From an uncultured Muribaculaceae bacterium (GTDB lineage Bacteria; Bacteroidota; Bacteroidia; Bacteroidales; Muribaculaceae), in assembly GCA_934555895.1 (NCBI GenBank), contig CAKTFH010000023.1:1-35700 (forward strand): DNA of 35,700 nt, given 5' to 3'. The position numbers were made by a program, and so were the translations under genes. The notes below the pieces were generated by a model that saw nothing but the letters and a program-made list of their open reading frames with translations, was not told the DNA's origin and ran no database searches. Below, in pieces: positions 8,284-16,169 of the stretch (its first letter is position 1; each line of letters begins with the position of its first letter).

Positions 8284-10839
8284 ATGAAACTTCAAGTAAG
8301 CAATACCAACGCACCTACATGGAGAGACATCACAGTCACCTCCGATCTTCCCTCGAAGCTCAAAAATCTCGAGGAACTTGCCAAAAACCTTTGGTGGGTA
8401 TGGAACAGTGAGGGTAAATCGCTTTTCCGTGACCTCAACCCTGATCTCTGGCGAGCTTCGGGTGAGAATCCTGTGATGCTGCTTCAGCAGCTCTCCTCCG
8501 AGCGCATGGAAGAAATCATGGCCGACAAAGCAATGATGGACCGCATCGACCATGTTTACAAAGAATTCAAAGCCTACATGGCCAAGCCTATGCGCACCGA
8601 TATTCCTTCGGTAAGCTATTTCTCTATGGAGTATGGTCTGTGCAACGCTTTGAAAATCTATTCCGGTGGTCTCGGCGTGCTCGCCGGCGACTATATCAAG
8701 GAGGCATCCGACAGCCGTGTGCCCATGACAGCCGTAGGCTTTCTCTATCGCTTCGGCTACTTCACCCAGAGCCTCAGTGTCGACGGCCAGCAGATCGCCA
8801 ACTACGAGCCCCAGAACTTCAATCAGCTCCCTATAGAACAGGTGATGGACGAGAACGGGCATCCTATGATTCTGGAAGTGCCCTATCCCGGTCGTACCAT
8901 ATACAGCCACGTATGGCGTGTGAATGTGGGCCGCATGAACCTTTATCTGATGGATACCGACTTCGATATGAACTCGGAATTTGACCGCGTGATTACCCAT
9001 CAGCTCTATGGCGGCGACTGGGAAAACCGCATCAAGCAAGAATATCTGCTCGGCATCGGCGGCGTGCTCATGCTTAAGAAACTTGGCATTCGCAGCACCC
9101 TCTATCACTGCAACGAAGGCCATGCCGCACTTCTCAACCTCCAGCGCCTCGTCGACTATGTGCAGGAAGACCACCTCGACTTCAATGTGGCGCTTGAAAT
9201 GGTGCGCGCATCGAGCCTCTATACCGTGCACACCCCTGTGCCCGCAGGTCACGACTACTTCGACGAAGGCCTGTTCGGAAAATATATGGGTGAGTATCCC
9301 GCAAAACTTGGCATTTCATGGAACGACCTCATGAACATGGGCCGCGAAAACCCGAACACCAACGAGCGTTTCTCGATGAGCGTGTTCGCGCTTAACACCT
9401 GCCAGGAGGCCAACGGCGTAAGCTGGCTCCACGGCGAGGTGTCGAAGAAGATGTTCGCAGGCATCTGGAAGGGCTATAACTGGCAGGAAAGCCATGTAGG
9501 CTATGTGACCAACGGCGTTCACATGCCCACCTGGGCCGTTTCGGAATGGAAAGAGTTCTATATGGAGAAACTCGGTCCGGCCGTATTCGAGCACTCCGAT
9601 GACCCCGAGAACTGGAAAGGCATCTTCAAGGCCAAAGACGAGGAAATATGGAACATGCGTTGCCAGCTCAAGAACAAGTTCATCAACTTCGTAAAGCGCG
9701 ACTTCAAGCAGAAATGGCTCGCAAATCAGGGCGATCCCTCGGCTGTGATGAAGATTGTCGACAAAATCAACCCCAACGCCCTCATCATCGGTTTCGCACG
9801 CCGCTTCGCCACCTACAAGCGCGCACATCTGCTCTTCACCGACCTGGAGCGTCTCTCGAAGATTGTCAATAACGAGCAGTTCCCCGTTCAGTTCGTATTC
9901 TCGGGCAAGGCACACCCCGCCGACGGCGCAGGCCAGGGCCTCATCAAGCGTATCATGGAGATTTCGCGCATGCCTGAGTTCCTCGGCAAGATTATCTTCC
10001 TCGAGGACTACAACATGATTGTAGCCAAGCGCCTCGTGACAGGCGTCGACATCTGGCTCAACACCCCCACCCGTCCTCTCGAGGCATCGGGTACATCGGG
10101 CGAAAAGGCCGAGATGAACGGTGTGCTCAACTTCTCCGTGCTCGACGGCTGGTGGTACGAAGGCTACCGCTTCAACGAAAAGGCCGGTTGGGCCCTTACC
10201 GACAAGCGCACCTACACCGACCAGGCCCAGCAGGACAAGCTCGACGCTGCAACCATCTACTCGATGCTTGAGAACGAGATTATCCCGCTCTATTTCGCCA
10301 AGAACTCCAAGGGCTACTCGCCTGAGTGGGTACAGTACATCAAGCGTTCTATCGGCGACATAGCACCCCACTTCACCATGACCCGCATGATCGAGGACTA
10401 TATCAGCCGCTTCTACAACAAGGAGAGCAAGCGCTTCAACGCACTCGGTGCCAACAACTTCGCCCTTGCCAAGGAAATCGTGGCATGGAAAGAGAAAGTG
10501 GCTCAGGCATGGGACGGCATCAAAGTGTTCGATGTTGAGATGAGCGATCTCACAAACGCCTCCACAGGCGAGGACTTCAATGTGCGCGCCATCGTCGACA
10601 CCAACGGTCTCGGCCGTGACCTCGGTCTGGAGCTCGTGGCTTACAAGAAGGAGAACGGCGAGGAGAAATTCGCCTACACCCATCCCTTCGATGTAGTCAA
10701 GGAGGAGGGCAGCGTGCTCACATATCAGCTCCACGAGAAACTGCGCGACGCAGGCGTGTTCCGCTATGGACTCCGTCTCTATCCCGTGAACCCCAACCTG
10801 CCTCACCGCATGGACTTCGCCTACACCCGCTGGATCTGA
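8284..10839 (+). CDS. glgP: Alpha-glucan (glycogen/maltodextrin) phosphorylase
   Basis: A GT35 enzyme of 851 residues that releases glucose-1-phosphate from alpha-1,4-glucans using pyridoxal phosphate as acid/base cofactor. The cofactor site [14 protein letters not shown] begins at residue 600, with Lys608 in the place of the PLP-bound lysine of muscle phosphorylase (EASGTGNMKFMLNG). The local wording differs from the classical GlgP motif and fits the shorter alpha-glucan phosphorylase branch shared by archaea and many bacteria. Other recognisable parts are SYFSMEYGL near residue 103 and HCNEGHAA near 276, the latter in the substrate region. Strongly G/C-ending codons suggest high expression. 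It is likely co-transcribed with the glycogen synthase, with a possible promoter of its own, and is followed by a hairpin. Confidence 0.92.
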   Translation: MKLQVSNTNAPTWRDITVTSDLPSKLKNLEELAKNLWWVWNSEGKSLFRDLNPDLWRASGENPVMLLQQLSSERMEEIMADKAMMDRIDHVYKEFKAYMAKPMRTDIPSVSYFSMEYGLCNALKIYSGGLGVLAGDYIKEASDSRVPMTAVGFLYRFGYFTQSLSVDGQQIANYEPQNFNQLPIEQVMDENGHPMILEVPYPGRTIYSHVWRVNVGRMNLYLMDTDFDMNSEFDRVITHQLYGGDWENRIKQEYLLGIGGVLMLKKLGIRSTLYHCNEGHAALLNLQRLVDYVQEDHLDFNVALEMVRASSLYTVHTPVPAGHDYFDEGLFGKYMGEYPAKLGISWNDLMNMGRENPNTNERFSMSVFALNTCQEANGVSWLHGEVSKKMFAGIWKGYNWQESHVGYVTNGVHMPTWAVSEWKEFYMEKLGPAVFEHSDDPENWKGIFKAKDEEIWNMRCQLKNKFINFVKRDFKQKWLANQGDPSAVMKIVDKINPNALIIGFARRFATYKRAHLLFTDLERLSKIVNNEQFPVQFVFSGKAHPADGAGQGLIKRIMEISRMPEFLGKIIFLEDYNMIVAKRLVTGVDIWLNTPTRPLEASGTSGEKAEMNGVLNFSVLDGWWYEGYRFNEKAGWALTDKRTYTDQAQQDKLDAATIYSMLENEIIPLYFAKNSKGYSPEWVQYIKRSIGDIAPHFTMTRMIEDYISRFYNKESKRFNALGANNFALAKEIVAWKEKVAQAWDGIKVFDVEMSDLTNASTGEDFNVRAIVDTNGLGRDLGLELVAYKKENGEEKFAYTHPFDVVKEEGSVLTYQLHEKLRDAGVFRYGLRLYPVNPNLPHRMDFAYTRWI

Positions 10840-10866
10840 TTCCGGCGATAGCGATATCACTATAAA

Positions 10867-10910
10867 ACACCCCCGCATGCGGTGCCTTCGGGCGACGCAT
10901 GCGGGGGTGT
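10867..10910. terminator. Perfect 15-bp hairpin after glgP
   Basis: Arms at 10867-10881 and 10896-10910 are exact complements (ACACCCCCGCATGCG and its partner). The loop itself holds GCC-TTCG-GGC, a stable UUCG tetraloop hairpin. No T-run follows on the plus strand, so termination may rely on the structure alone or on RNA end processing. It begins 27 bases after the glgP stop. Confidence 0.6.
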
Positions 10911-10925
10911 CGCTATGCTGTCTGC

Positions 10926-10962
10926 CGGCAGTTATCAACAATAGGCGGCAGTTATCAACAAT
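10926..10962 (+). repeat. Tandem 17-bp direct repeat with DnaA-box-like nonamers
   Basis: CGGCAGTTATCAACAAT occurs exactly twice, at 10926-10942 and 10946-10962, a period of 20 bases. Each copy contains TTATCAACA (10932-10940, 10952-10960), one base away from the DnaA box TTATCCACA. The repeats lie just upstream of the parA promoter. They could be DnaA or ParA/ParB-related binding sites; this is inference. Confidence 0.55.
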
Positions 10963-10988
10963 GCGGTCAAATTCCACTCCCACATATT

Positions 10989-11018
10989 TTTGAGTGCTGA
11001 TTTTATTTCTTTACTTTG
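10989..11018 (+). promoter_or_regulatory. Promoter of parA-parB
   Basis: TTTG at 10989-10992, an 18-base spacer and TTACTTTG at 11011-11018 (one mismatch to TAnnTTTG). Start predicted near 11025, only about 15 bases before the parA ATG. The 17-bp repeats end 27 bases upstream of the -33 element. Confidence 0.55.
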
Positions 11019-11039
11019 CATACCGAATTATAGATAAAC

Positions 11040-11801
11040 ATGGGTAAAGTCATAGCAATCGCCAATCAGAAAGGCGGTGTGGGAAAAACTACCACCACCA
11101 TCAATCTTGGCGCCTCTTTGGCACAGAGAGGCAAGAAAGTACTCATAATCGATGCCGACCCGCAGGCCAACGCCACTTCGGGCTATGGCATCGACCCGAG
11201 GCAGATGCAATCGTCGATTTACGAGTGTCTCGTCGACGGCTATCCCATCGACGGCTCACAGGTGCCCACTTGTGTGGAGGGGCTCGATCTCGTGGGGTCG
11301 CGCATCGACCTCGCCGGAGCCGAGCTGGAGCTGATAAACCAGGACGACCGCGAGAGAGTGCTCGCGCGCCTTCTGGCCGACATAGCTCCGAAATATGATT
11401 TCGTGCTGATCGACTGCTCGCCGTCGCTCGGCCTTATCACTGTGAATGCTCTTACAGCAGCCAACTCGGTGATTATACCTGTGCAGGCCGAATATTTCGC
11501 TCTCGAGGGTATCAGCAAGCTGCTCAATACCATCAGGATAATCAAAAGCCGCCTTAATCCAGGCCTCGAAATCGAGGGATTCCTTCTCACCATGTACGAC
11601 GCCCGTCTGCGTCTGGCCAACCAGGTCTACGAAGAGCTTAAGACACACTTCGGCGATATGGTGTTCAACACCGTGATTCCCCGCAACATACGCCTTAGCG
11701 AAGCCCCCTCGCATGGCCTTCCGGCGCTGCTTTACGACCCCGAGAGCCGCGGAGCCACATCGCATCTCATGCTTGCCAAAGAGCTTATCGACAAAAATTA
11801 A
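11040..11801 (+). CDS. parA: Chromosome partitioning ATPase ParA (Soj)
   Basis: A deviant Walker A ATPase of 253 residues that binds DNA non-specifically in its ATP dimer form and moves the ParB-parS complex during chromosome segregation. The motif KGGVGKTTT is at residues 11-19 with the signature Lys11 and Lys16; DADPQAN (Walker A') is at about 39-45 and DFVLIDCSPSLG (Walker B) at about 120-131. It lacks an N-terminal HTH extension, so it is of the chromosomal Soj type and not the P1-plasmid type. The parB gene follows after 32 bases, forming the standard operon. No dnaA, gidA/mnmG or rsmG neighbour is seen, unlike in Firmicutes. Confidence 0.95.
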   Translation: MGKVIAIANQKGGVGKTTTTINLGASLAQRGKKVLIIDADPQANATSGYGIDPRQMQSSIYECLVDGYPIDGSQVPTCVEGLDLVGSRIDLAGAELELINQDDRERVLARLLADIAPKYDFVLIDCSPSLGLITVNALTAANSVIIPVQAEYFALEGISKLLNTIRIIKSRLNPGLEIEGFLLTMYDARLRLANQVYEELKTHFGDMVFNTVIPRNIRLSEAPSHGLPALLYDPESRGATSHLMLAKELIDKN

Positions 11802-11833
11802 TAAACTTCTCTCACCACATCAATCTCCTGCAT

Positions 11834-12715
11834 ATGCAACCACGCAGAAATCTCGGCCGAGGTCTCGACACCCTCGGTCTTACAGACTTCACACCGCCGA
11901 GCGGCTCATCGGCCATCAATGAGGTGCCACTCGACCGTATCACCCCCAACCCCGACCAGCCTCGTACCAGTTTCGACGACGAAAGCATAGCCGAACTGGC
12001 GGCATCTATCCGCGAACTCGGCATCATACAGCCTCTTTCGCTGCGAAAGACAGGCCCTGACTCGTACCAGATTATAGCCGGAGAGCGCCGCTTCCGTGCC
12101 GCACGCGTTGCCGGACTTACAACGGTGCCCGCCTATATACGCACTGCAAGCGACGCCGAGCTCACCGAGATGGCGCTGATCGAGAATATCCAGCGCGAGG
12201 ACCTCAACGCGATAGAAATCGCGCTCACATTCCAGAAACTCATCGAGCAATACAATCTCACTCAGGAGCGCCTTTCGGAGCGTGTGGGAAAGAAACGTGC
12301 CACAATAGCCAATTTCCTGCGCCTGCTGCGTCTGCCGGCCGAGGTGCAGCTCGGACTTCGCGACCGACTTATAGACATGGGCCATGCCCGCGCGCTGCTG
12401 TCAGTCGACAATCCGGCCGTGCAGCTCATGCTGTATAAGGAAATTCTCGACAAGCAGCTGTCTGTGCGTCGTGTGGAGGAGCTCGCCAAGGAGTATGCTC
12501 TTGGTGTCGAAAAAGGCGAAAAGAGTGTGGGAAACTCGCGGAAGCAGCTCAGCAATCATCAGTTTGATTCGTTGAAAAAGCACCTTTCCAGTCGTTTCAA
12601 TACTCCGGTGCGCTTTTCGTGCAATGAGCGTGGCCGCGGCTCTATCACTTTCAGTTTCAACGGTGAAGAAGACCTTACAAGGCTTATATCGCTTTTCGAT
12701 TCCTTGCAGCAGTAA
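11834..12715 (+). CDS. parB: Chromosome partitioning protein ParB (Spo0J)
   Basis: A parS-binding CTPase clamp of 293 residues. The N-terminus MQPRRNLGRGLDTL is the conserved peptide that stimulates ParA ATPase. CTP-binding motifs are seen as GERRFRA (residues 83-89) and ENIQRED (117-123), followed by a helix-turn-helix around RVGKKRATIANFLRLLRLP. The C-terminal region (about 245-293) should be the dimerisation domain; it is shorter in leucine repeats than that of B. subtilis. Expected substrate is parS (TGTTnCACGTGnAACA type); I found no such site in the window by eye. It is encoded directly after parA and both are probably made from one transcript. Confidence 0.95.
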   Translation: MQPRRNLGRGLDTLGLTDFTPPSGSSAINEVPLDRITPNPDQPRTSFDDESIAELAASIRELGIIQPLSLRKTGPDSYQIIAGERRFRAARVAGLTTVPAYIRTASDAELTEMALIENIQREDLNAIEIALTFQKLIEQYNLTQERLSERVGKKRATIANFLRLLRLPAEVQLGLRDRLIDMGHARALLSVDNPAVQLMLYKEILDKQLSVRRVEELAKEYALGVEKGEKSVGNSRKQLSNHQFDSLKKHLSSRFNTPVRFSCNERGRGSITFSFNGEEDLTRLISLFDSLQQ

Positions 12716-12736
12716 TTTCTCACCTGCATGAATGTA

Positions 12737-12806
12737 ACTTTTAGTTCCCGCACGCGTTATATTATTATAATGCGTGCGAATTAATGAACTACTGACAACT
12801 AAAAGT
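12737..12806. repeat. Nested inverted repeats between parB and META gene
   Basis: Outer arms ACTTTTAGTT (12737-12746) and AACTAAAAGT (12797-12806) are exact complements. Inside them a second hairpin pairs 12749-12760 with 12767-12778 over 12 bp (one G-T pair) and a 6-base loop. The inner hairpin probably terminates parB, though no T-run follows. The outer arm ends 10 bases before the META start codon and might act as an operator or leader structure. Confidence 0.55.
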
Positions 12807-12816
12807 AAGATTTGAT

Positions 12817-13608
12817 ATGAACAAGATTTTCACATCTTTTGTTGCTGCGGCTCTGATGGTCACAGCTGCTTCATGCTCATCGGCCAAGAAGACCACAGCT
12901 CCCGCCATCTCCTCGCTCAACGGCGAATGGAGTGTGGTGGCTATCGATAATGAGCCTATTTCATCGCCTGAGGCCAAGGAGACCACTTACCTTGGCTTCA
13001 ATACCGCCACGGGCGAGTTCTACGGCAATGCTTCATGCAACATGCTCACCGGTCGCTTTGCCATCGATGCCGAACCTGGTGTGATTGACCTCACTAACGT
13101 GGGTGTCACTCGCATGGCGTGCCCCGATATGACAGTCGAGAACGCGCTTCTCGGCGCACTGTCGTCTGTGAAGGGCTACCGTGAGGGCGACGAGGGCATG
13201 GAACTCATCAATGGCGAGGGCAAGAATATGGTTTCACTCGCCCGCCGCGACCCTGCTGAGCAGGCTGCATTGCTTCATGGTGACTGGAACGTGAAGGAAA
13301 TCAATGACCAACCGGTTGATTCCACTTCTGCCGGAGCACCTTATGTGTTCACATTCGGTACTGACGCAGGCGATAATACCTTCGCTGTAACTACCAACTG
13401 CAACAACCTGATGGGCGAATATGAGACAACCTCGCAAGCTATCAAGTTCGGAAAAGTGATGAGCACCCGCATGGCATGCCCCGACAGCAAGGTAGAGCAG
13501 CTGCTTATGCAGATATTGCCTAAGGTGACATCGTTTGGAAAACTCGCCGGCGGAGGCATAGGTCTTTACGATGCCGACTCCAACATGCTCCTGCTTCTAG
13601 AGCAGTGA
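12817..13608 (+). CDS. Lipoprotein with two META domains
   Basis: A protein of 263 residues. The N-terminus MNKIFTSFVAAALMVTAASC is a lipoprotein signal with the lipidated Cys at 20, so it should be membrane-anchored outside the cytoplasm. Two META (HslJ-like) domains follow, roughly residues 33-148 and 150-262. They are related copies: each begins with a G(E/D)W(S/N)V strand (residues about 35 and 151) and each has the element TRMACPD (residues about 107 and 221). META domains occur in heat-shock-related HslJ and in secreted or membrane proteins, but their biochemical role is unclear. The gene is monocistronic: inverted repeats lie before it and a terminator after it. Confidence 0.85.
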   Translation: MNKIFTSFVAAALMVTAASCSSAKKTTAPAISSLNGEWSVVAIDNEPISSPEAKETTYLGFNTATGEFYGNASCNMLTGRFAIDAEPGVIDLTNVGVTRMACPDMTVENALLGALSSVKGYREGDEGMELINGEGKNMVSLARRDPAEQAALLHGDWNVKEINDQPVDSTSAGAPYVFTFGTDAGDNTFAVTTNCNNLMGEYETTSQAIKFGKVMSTRMACPDSKVEQLLMQILPKVTSFGKLAGGGIGLYDADSNMLLLLEQ

Positions 13609-13634
13609 CGGTGGGTATGGCATGAAAATATTCA

Positions 13635-13658
13635 GGGGCGCGGTTTATGCCGTGCCCC
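13635..13658. terminator. Bidirectional terminator
   Basis: GGGGCGCGG (13635-13643) pairs with CCGTGCCCC (13650-13658) over 9 bp with one G-T pair and a 6-base loop. T-rich sequence follows on the plus strand (ATTTTAGTTTCTT) and an A-rich stretch precedes it, which gives a T-tract on the minus strand. It lies between the convergent META and small secreted protein genes. Confidence 0.7.
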
Positions 13659-13693
13659 ATTTTAGTTTCTTACCATGCCTGATAAGTGTGCTG

Positions 13694-14023
13694 TCAGAGA
13701 GTGATGCGGCGGGTGGTTGAGCCGGCACGCAGGATATAGATGCCTCTTGAGGCAAGCTTGATGCGGTGCATGCCCGGCTTTAGTGTCTCCTGCGATATGA
13801 GTTGGCCGAGGATTGAGAATATCTTTACTGTCACGGTGTTCTCGCACGACACATAGATATAGCCTTCTGACACCGCAATGGCCACATCGCCTTCGTTGTC
13901 GAGATTCTGCACAATAACCTGGCGGGGTGAGTTCACCTCTTCCCACGCGGGCTTTGCCGCGAAACCTTGGTTAAGGCTCGCCGCAATGGCCAATGTCAGT
14001 AATATTGTGCTAAATTTTTTCAT
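13694..14023 (-). CDS. Small secreted protein with sorting-domain-like C-terminus
   Basis: A 109-residue product read from the ATG at 14023 (MKKFSTILLTLAIAAS); the longer frame begins at a TTG and is rejected. Residues 1-23 form a Sec signal peptide with a likely cleavage after GFA. The remaining 85 residues are one small beta-rich module whose last part (VKIFSILGQLISQETLKPG, then GIYILRAGSTTRRITL) has the look of the C-terminal sorting domain of type IX secretion substrates: a VKIFSxxGQ strand, then G-hydrophobic-IY-hydrophobic, and a basic end. There is no cargo domain in front. A strong consensus promoter precedes it and a terminator follows it, so it is a free-standing gene. Function unknown; it may be an exported adaptor or a relic of a larger secreted protein. 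Confidence 0.7.
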   Translation of the reverse strand: MKKFSTILLTLAIAASLNQGFAAKPAWEEVNSPRQVIVQNLDNEGDVAIAVSEGYIYVSCENTVTVKIFSILGQLISQETLKPGMHRIKLASRGIYILRAGSTTRRITL

Positions 14024-14071
14024 TTGCGATGTCTTGTGGCTCGTTGTGATGCGTAGTCGCTCTGATTGCCG

Positions 14072-14102
14072 CAAAATTACTTATTTTTTTTGATGTTTCA
14101 AA
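14072..14102 (-). promoter_or_regulatory. Strong consensus promoter of the small secreted protein gene
   Basis: On the minus strand TTTG (14102-14099), exactly 19 bases, then TAATTTTG (14079-14072): a complete match to the Bacteroidota consensus. Start near 14065, about 42 bases before the ATG. A second -7-like element, TAACTTTG, lies upstream at 14126-14119 but has no partner TTTG. Confidence 0.7.
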
Positions 14103-14198
14103 CATATTGTCAGTTCTGCAAAGTTAAAAAACAACTTTTTTGTGAGGATTTTTGCTTGACGCATCAGCAATATGGCTTGAAATTTGTTTTTTAAACAG

Positions 14199-14219
14199 CT
14201 GAATCTGGTGAAGATTCAG
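14199..14219. promoter_or_regulatory. Inverted repeat, possible operator of the LtaS-like gene
   Basis: CTGAATCT (14199-14206) and AGATTCAG (14212-14219) form an 8-bp perfect inverted repeat with a 5-base spacer. It ends 10 bases before the -7 element at 14230-14237 and thus covers the -33 region. This is the layout of a repressor or activator site; no regulator can be named. Confidence 0.4.
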
Positions 14220-14229
14220 ATATTATAAC

Positions 14230-14237
14230 TATATTTG
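14230..14237 (+). promoter_or_regulatory. Possible -7 element of the LtaS-like gene
   Basis: TATATTTG matches TAnnTTTG. The -33 position (about 14207-14210) reads GGTG, not TTTG, so activation by a factor bound at the overlapping inverted repeat would make sense. Start near 14244, leader about 54 bases. Confidence 0.4.
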
Positions 14238-14297
14238 TGAGTTGGCAATAAAGCTTTTTATAACGTTTTTGACTGTTTATTCCACATTTAGTTTAAA

Positions 14298-16124
14298 ATG
14301 AAGCAGAAAAAGAAGAATATAGCCGTGGGGGCGTTTTTTAGGCTGTTGTTTCCCACTTCACTCTGGACGCGTCAGTTCTTCTGGGCGTGGATCGGATGTT
14401 TTGCCACGGTGATTGCTTTCGATATACTCTGGTGCGCGCAGACCACATTCCGCGCATTCGGATTCATAGGTACTTATGTCAATGCCGCCACCATGGCCAC
14501 TCTGCTTGCCATGCCGGTGGTCATTATCCGGCGCCCGTGGCTGCAGATGCTTGTGCTGGCCCTTGTGGATGTGCTCATGCTGGCCAATCTGATGTATTGC
14601 CTCACCTATTTCAATTCCATACCGGCTGCCAGCTATCTGCTTGCGGGCCAGGTACTCGATTTCCATTCGTCTATTACCGACTCATGGCGATGGGTCTACA
14701 TCACTTTGCCGGTTATAGCCATAGCTACATTGTTCTTCATCAACCCAAACCGCGACGAACCCAAGCCGCGATGGATTCCATATATCGTCACACTGGTTGT
14801 GATGTGCCTGTTTTCGGCCCTTACGGCAGTATGCGCGGGAGGACTTACCTCACACGTGGCCAAGCTCAAGGGACAGTGCTATTATGCTGCTACACCTGTG
14901 GTAATCTACACAATTCCCGGCACACTCGTGGCTGAGCTGACCGCTCATGACGCACTTCCCACCAATGAGGAACGCACCGCTGTGGCAGGGTGGAACCGCG
15001 ACCACATGGCCCTGAGCGCCGGCATGCATTCCACCGTAAGGGAGCTGCCCGACTCACTGCGCCGCGACAACCTTGTGGTCATCTTCTGCGAGTCGCTCGA
15101 GTCGTGGCCCGTGGGTGCGCAGCTCGAAGGGAAGGAACTCACCCCGTCGCTCAACAAGGCTATGGCTGATACGGCGAACACCTGGTATGCGTCGCATGTG
15201 CTGTCGCAGGTTGGCCCCGACCGCAGCATCGACGGTCAGTTGCTGATGCTTGCAGGCATGTATCCCACACGCGATGTGGTTTACTCCATGAAATATCCGT
15301 TCAACACATTTTTCGCCCTGCCTGCTGCCATGAAGCAGCAGGGTGCCACCACCTATCTTTTCAGTGGCGACAAGCCAGGCACATGGAACCAGGCGCTTAT
15401 CGCACGAGCCTTCGGCATCGACAACCTTGACATGGCCGATTCGTGGGACAACTCGCAGCGCATCGGTCATCCGGCGCGTCTGAGCGATGCCTCGTTCATC
15501 GAGCAGACCATTGCGAAAATGAAGCGCGACGATGTGTGGGCCCACAATGAGAAGGCATATGTGCAACTGGTCACCTATAGCGGCCATTCTCCCTTCAAGA
15601 TTCCTCAGGAACATCGCACTATCAGCTTCTCCGGAAGCTACCCCGAGAAGCTCACCGATTATCTCACAGCCGTGCATTACACCGACCAGGCTCTGGGTCG
15701 TATGCTCGACTATCTGCGTTCGCGTCCCGATTGGGACCGCACAATGGTGGTGATTGTCGGCGACCACGAAGGACTTGCCTCATGGCGTCATGAAATCCGC
15801 AATTCGGTTGAGGGACGGCGTCTTGTCGACCCAGTGGGTTATGTGCCGATGATTGTGCTCAACTCGCCGGTGAACGGTGTGCGCACCGATGTGATGGGGC
15901 AGGCCGATGTCTACACCACTCTGCTTGACCTCATGGGGCTGCCATATCAGTGGCGGGGCATGGGTTTCTCGGCTTTCGCCCCCGAGAGCCCGAAATTTGC
16001 GTTCGATTTCAATGGTAATATGCATGGCACACCTTCACCTGATACGTTACCCGGCCTCAAGAAACATGTAGCCTCGGCACAGCAGGTTTCTGACATCATC
16101 GTCCGTCATAATCTCATGAAATAA
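14298..16124 (+). CDS. LTA synthase-like / phosphoethanolamine transferase family sulfatase-fold membrane protein
   Basis: A membrane enzyme of 608 residues. Five hydrophobic segments fill residues 28-185 (about 28-48, 57-76, 80-103, 132-148, 158-180), and a large extracytoplasmic sulfatase-fold domain follows from about 255. Metal and nucleophile elements are readable: DNLVVIFCESLE at 256-267, a GPDRSIDGQ segment with Ser310 at the place of the nucleophile, and GDHEG at 488-492. This architecture is shared by lipoteichoic acid synthase LtaS and the EptA-type phosphoethanolamine transferases. In a Gram-negative Bacteroidota, transfer of a phospho-head group to lipid A, glycans or other periplasmic acceptors is more likely than LTA synthesis, but this is inference. 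A cardiolipin synthase gene follows after 45 bases, probably in the same transcript, linking both to phospholipid head-group chemistry. Confidence 0.85.
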   Translation: MKQKKKNIAVGAFFRLLFPTSLWTRQFFWAWIGCFATVIAFDILWCAQTTFRAFGFIGTYVNAATMATLLAMPVVIIRRPWLQMLVLALVDVLMLANLMYCLTYFNSIPAASYLLAGQVLDFHSSITDSWRWVYITLPVIAIATLFFINPNRDEPKPRWIPYIVTLVVMCLFSALTAVCAGGLTSHVAKLKGQCYYAATPVVIYTIPGTLVAELTAHDALPTNEERTAVAGWNRDHMALSAGMHSTVRELPDSLRRDNLVVIFCESLESWPVGAQLEGKELTPSLNKAMADTANTWYASHVLSQVGPDRSIDGQLLMLAGMYPTRDVVYSMKYPFNTFFALPAAMKQQGATTYLFSGDKPGTWNQALIARAFGIDNLDMADSWDNSQRIGHPARLSDASFIEQTIAKMKRDDVWAHNEKAYVQLVTYSGHSPFKIPQEHRTISFSGSYPEKLTDYLTAVHYTDQALGRMLDYLRSRPDWDRTMVVIVGDHEGLASWRHEIRNSVEGRRLVDPVGYVPMIVLNSPVNGVRTDVMGQADVYTTLLDLMGLPYQWRGMGFSAFAPESPKFAFDFNGNMHGTPSPDTLPGLKKHVASAQQVSDIIVRHNLMK

Positions 16125-16169
16125 CCACATTTGGAATACCCCATACCATTCATTACCCGATTCCTTTAA

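Noticed and set aside
9316..10983. 555-codon open frame on the minus strand opposite glgP
   Set aside because: Shadow frame caused by the G/C-rich third positions of the highly biased glgP gene; composition rich in V, H, E and C with no domain.
11040..12715. parS sites (TGTTnCACGTGnAACA type) expected near parAB
   Set aside because: Looked for CACGTG cores in the window; those seen (near 2870, 14852, 19335 and 30184) lack the flanking GTT/AAC arms.
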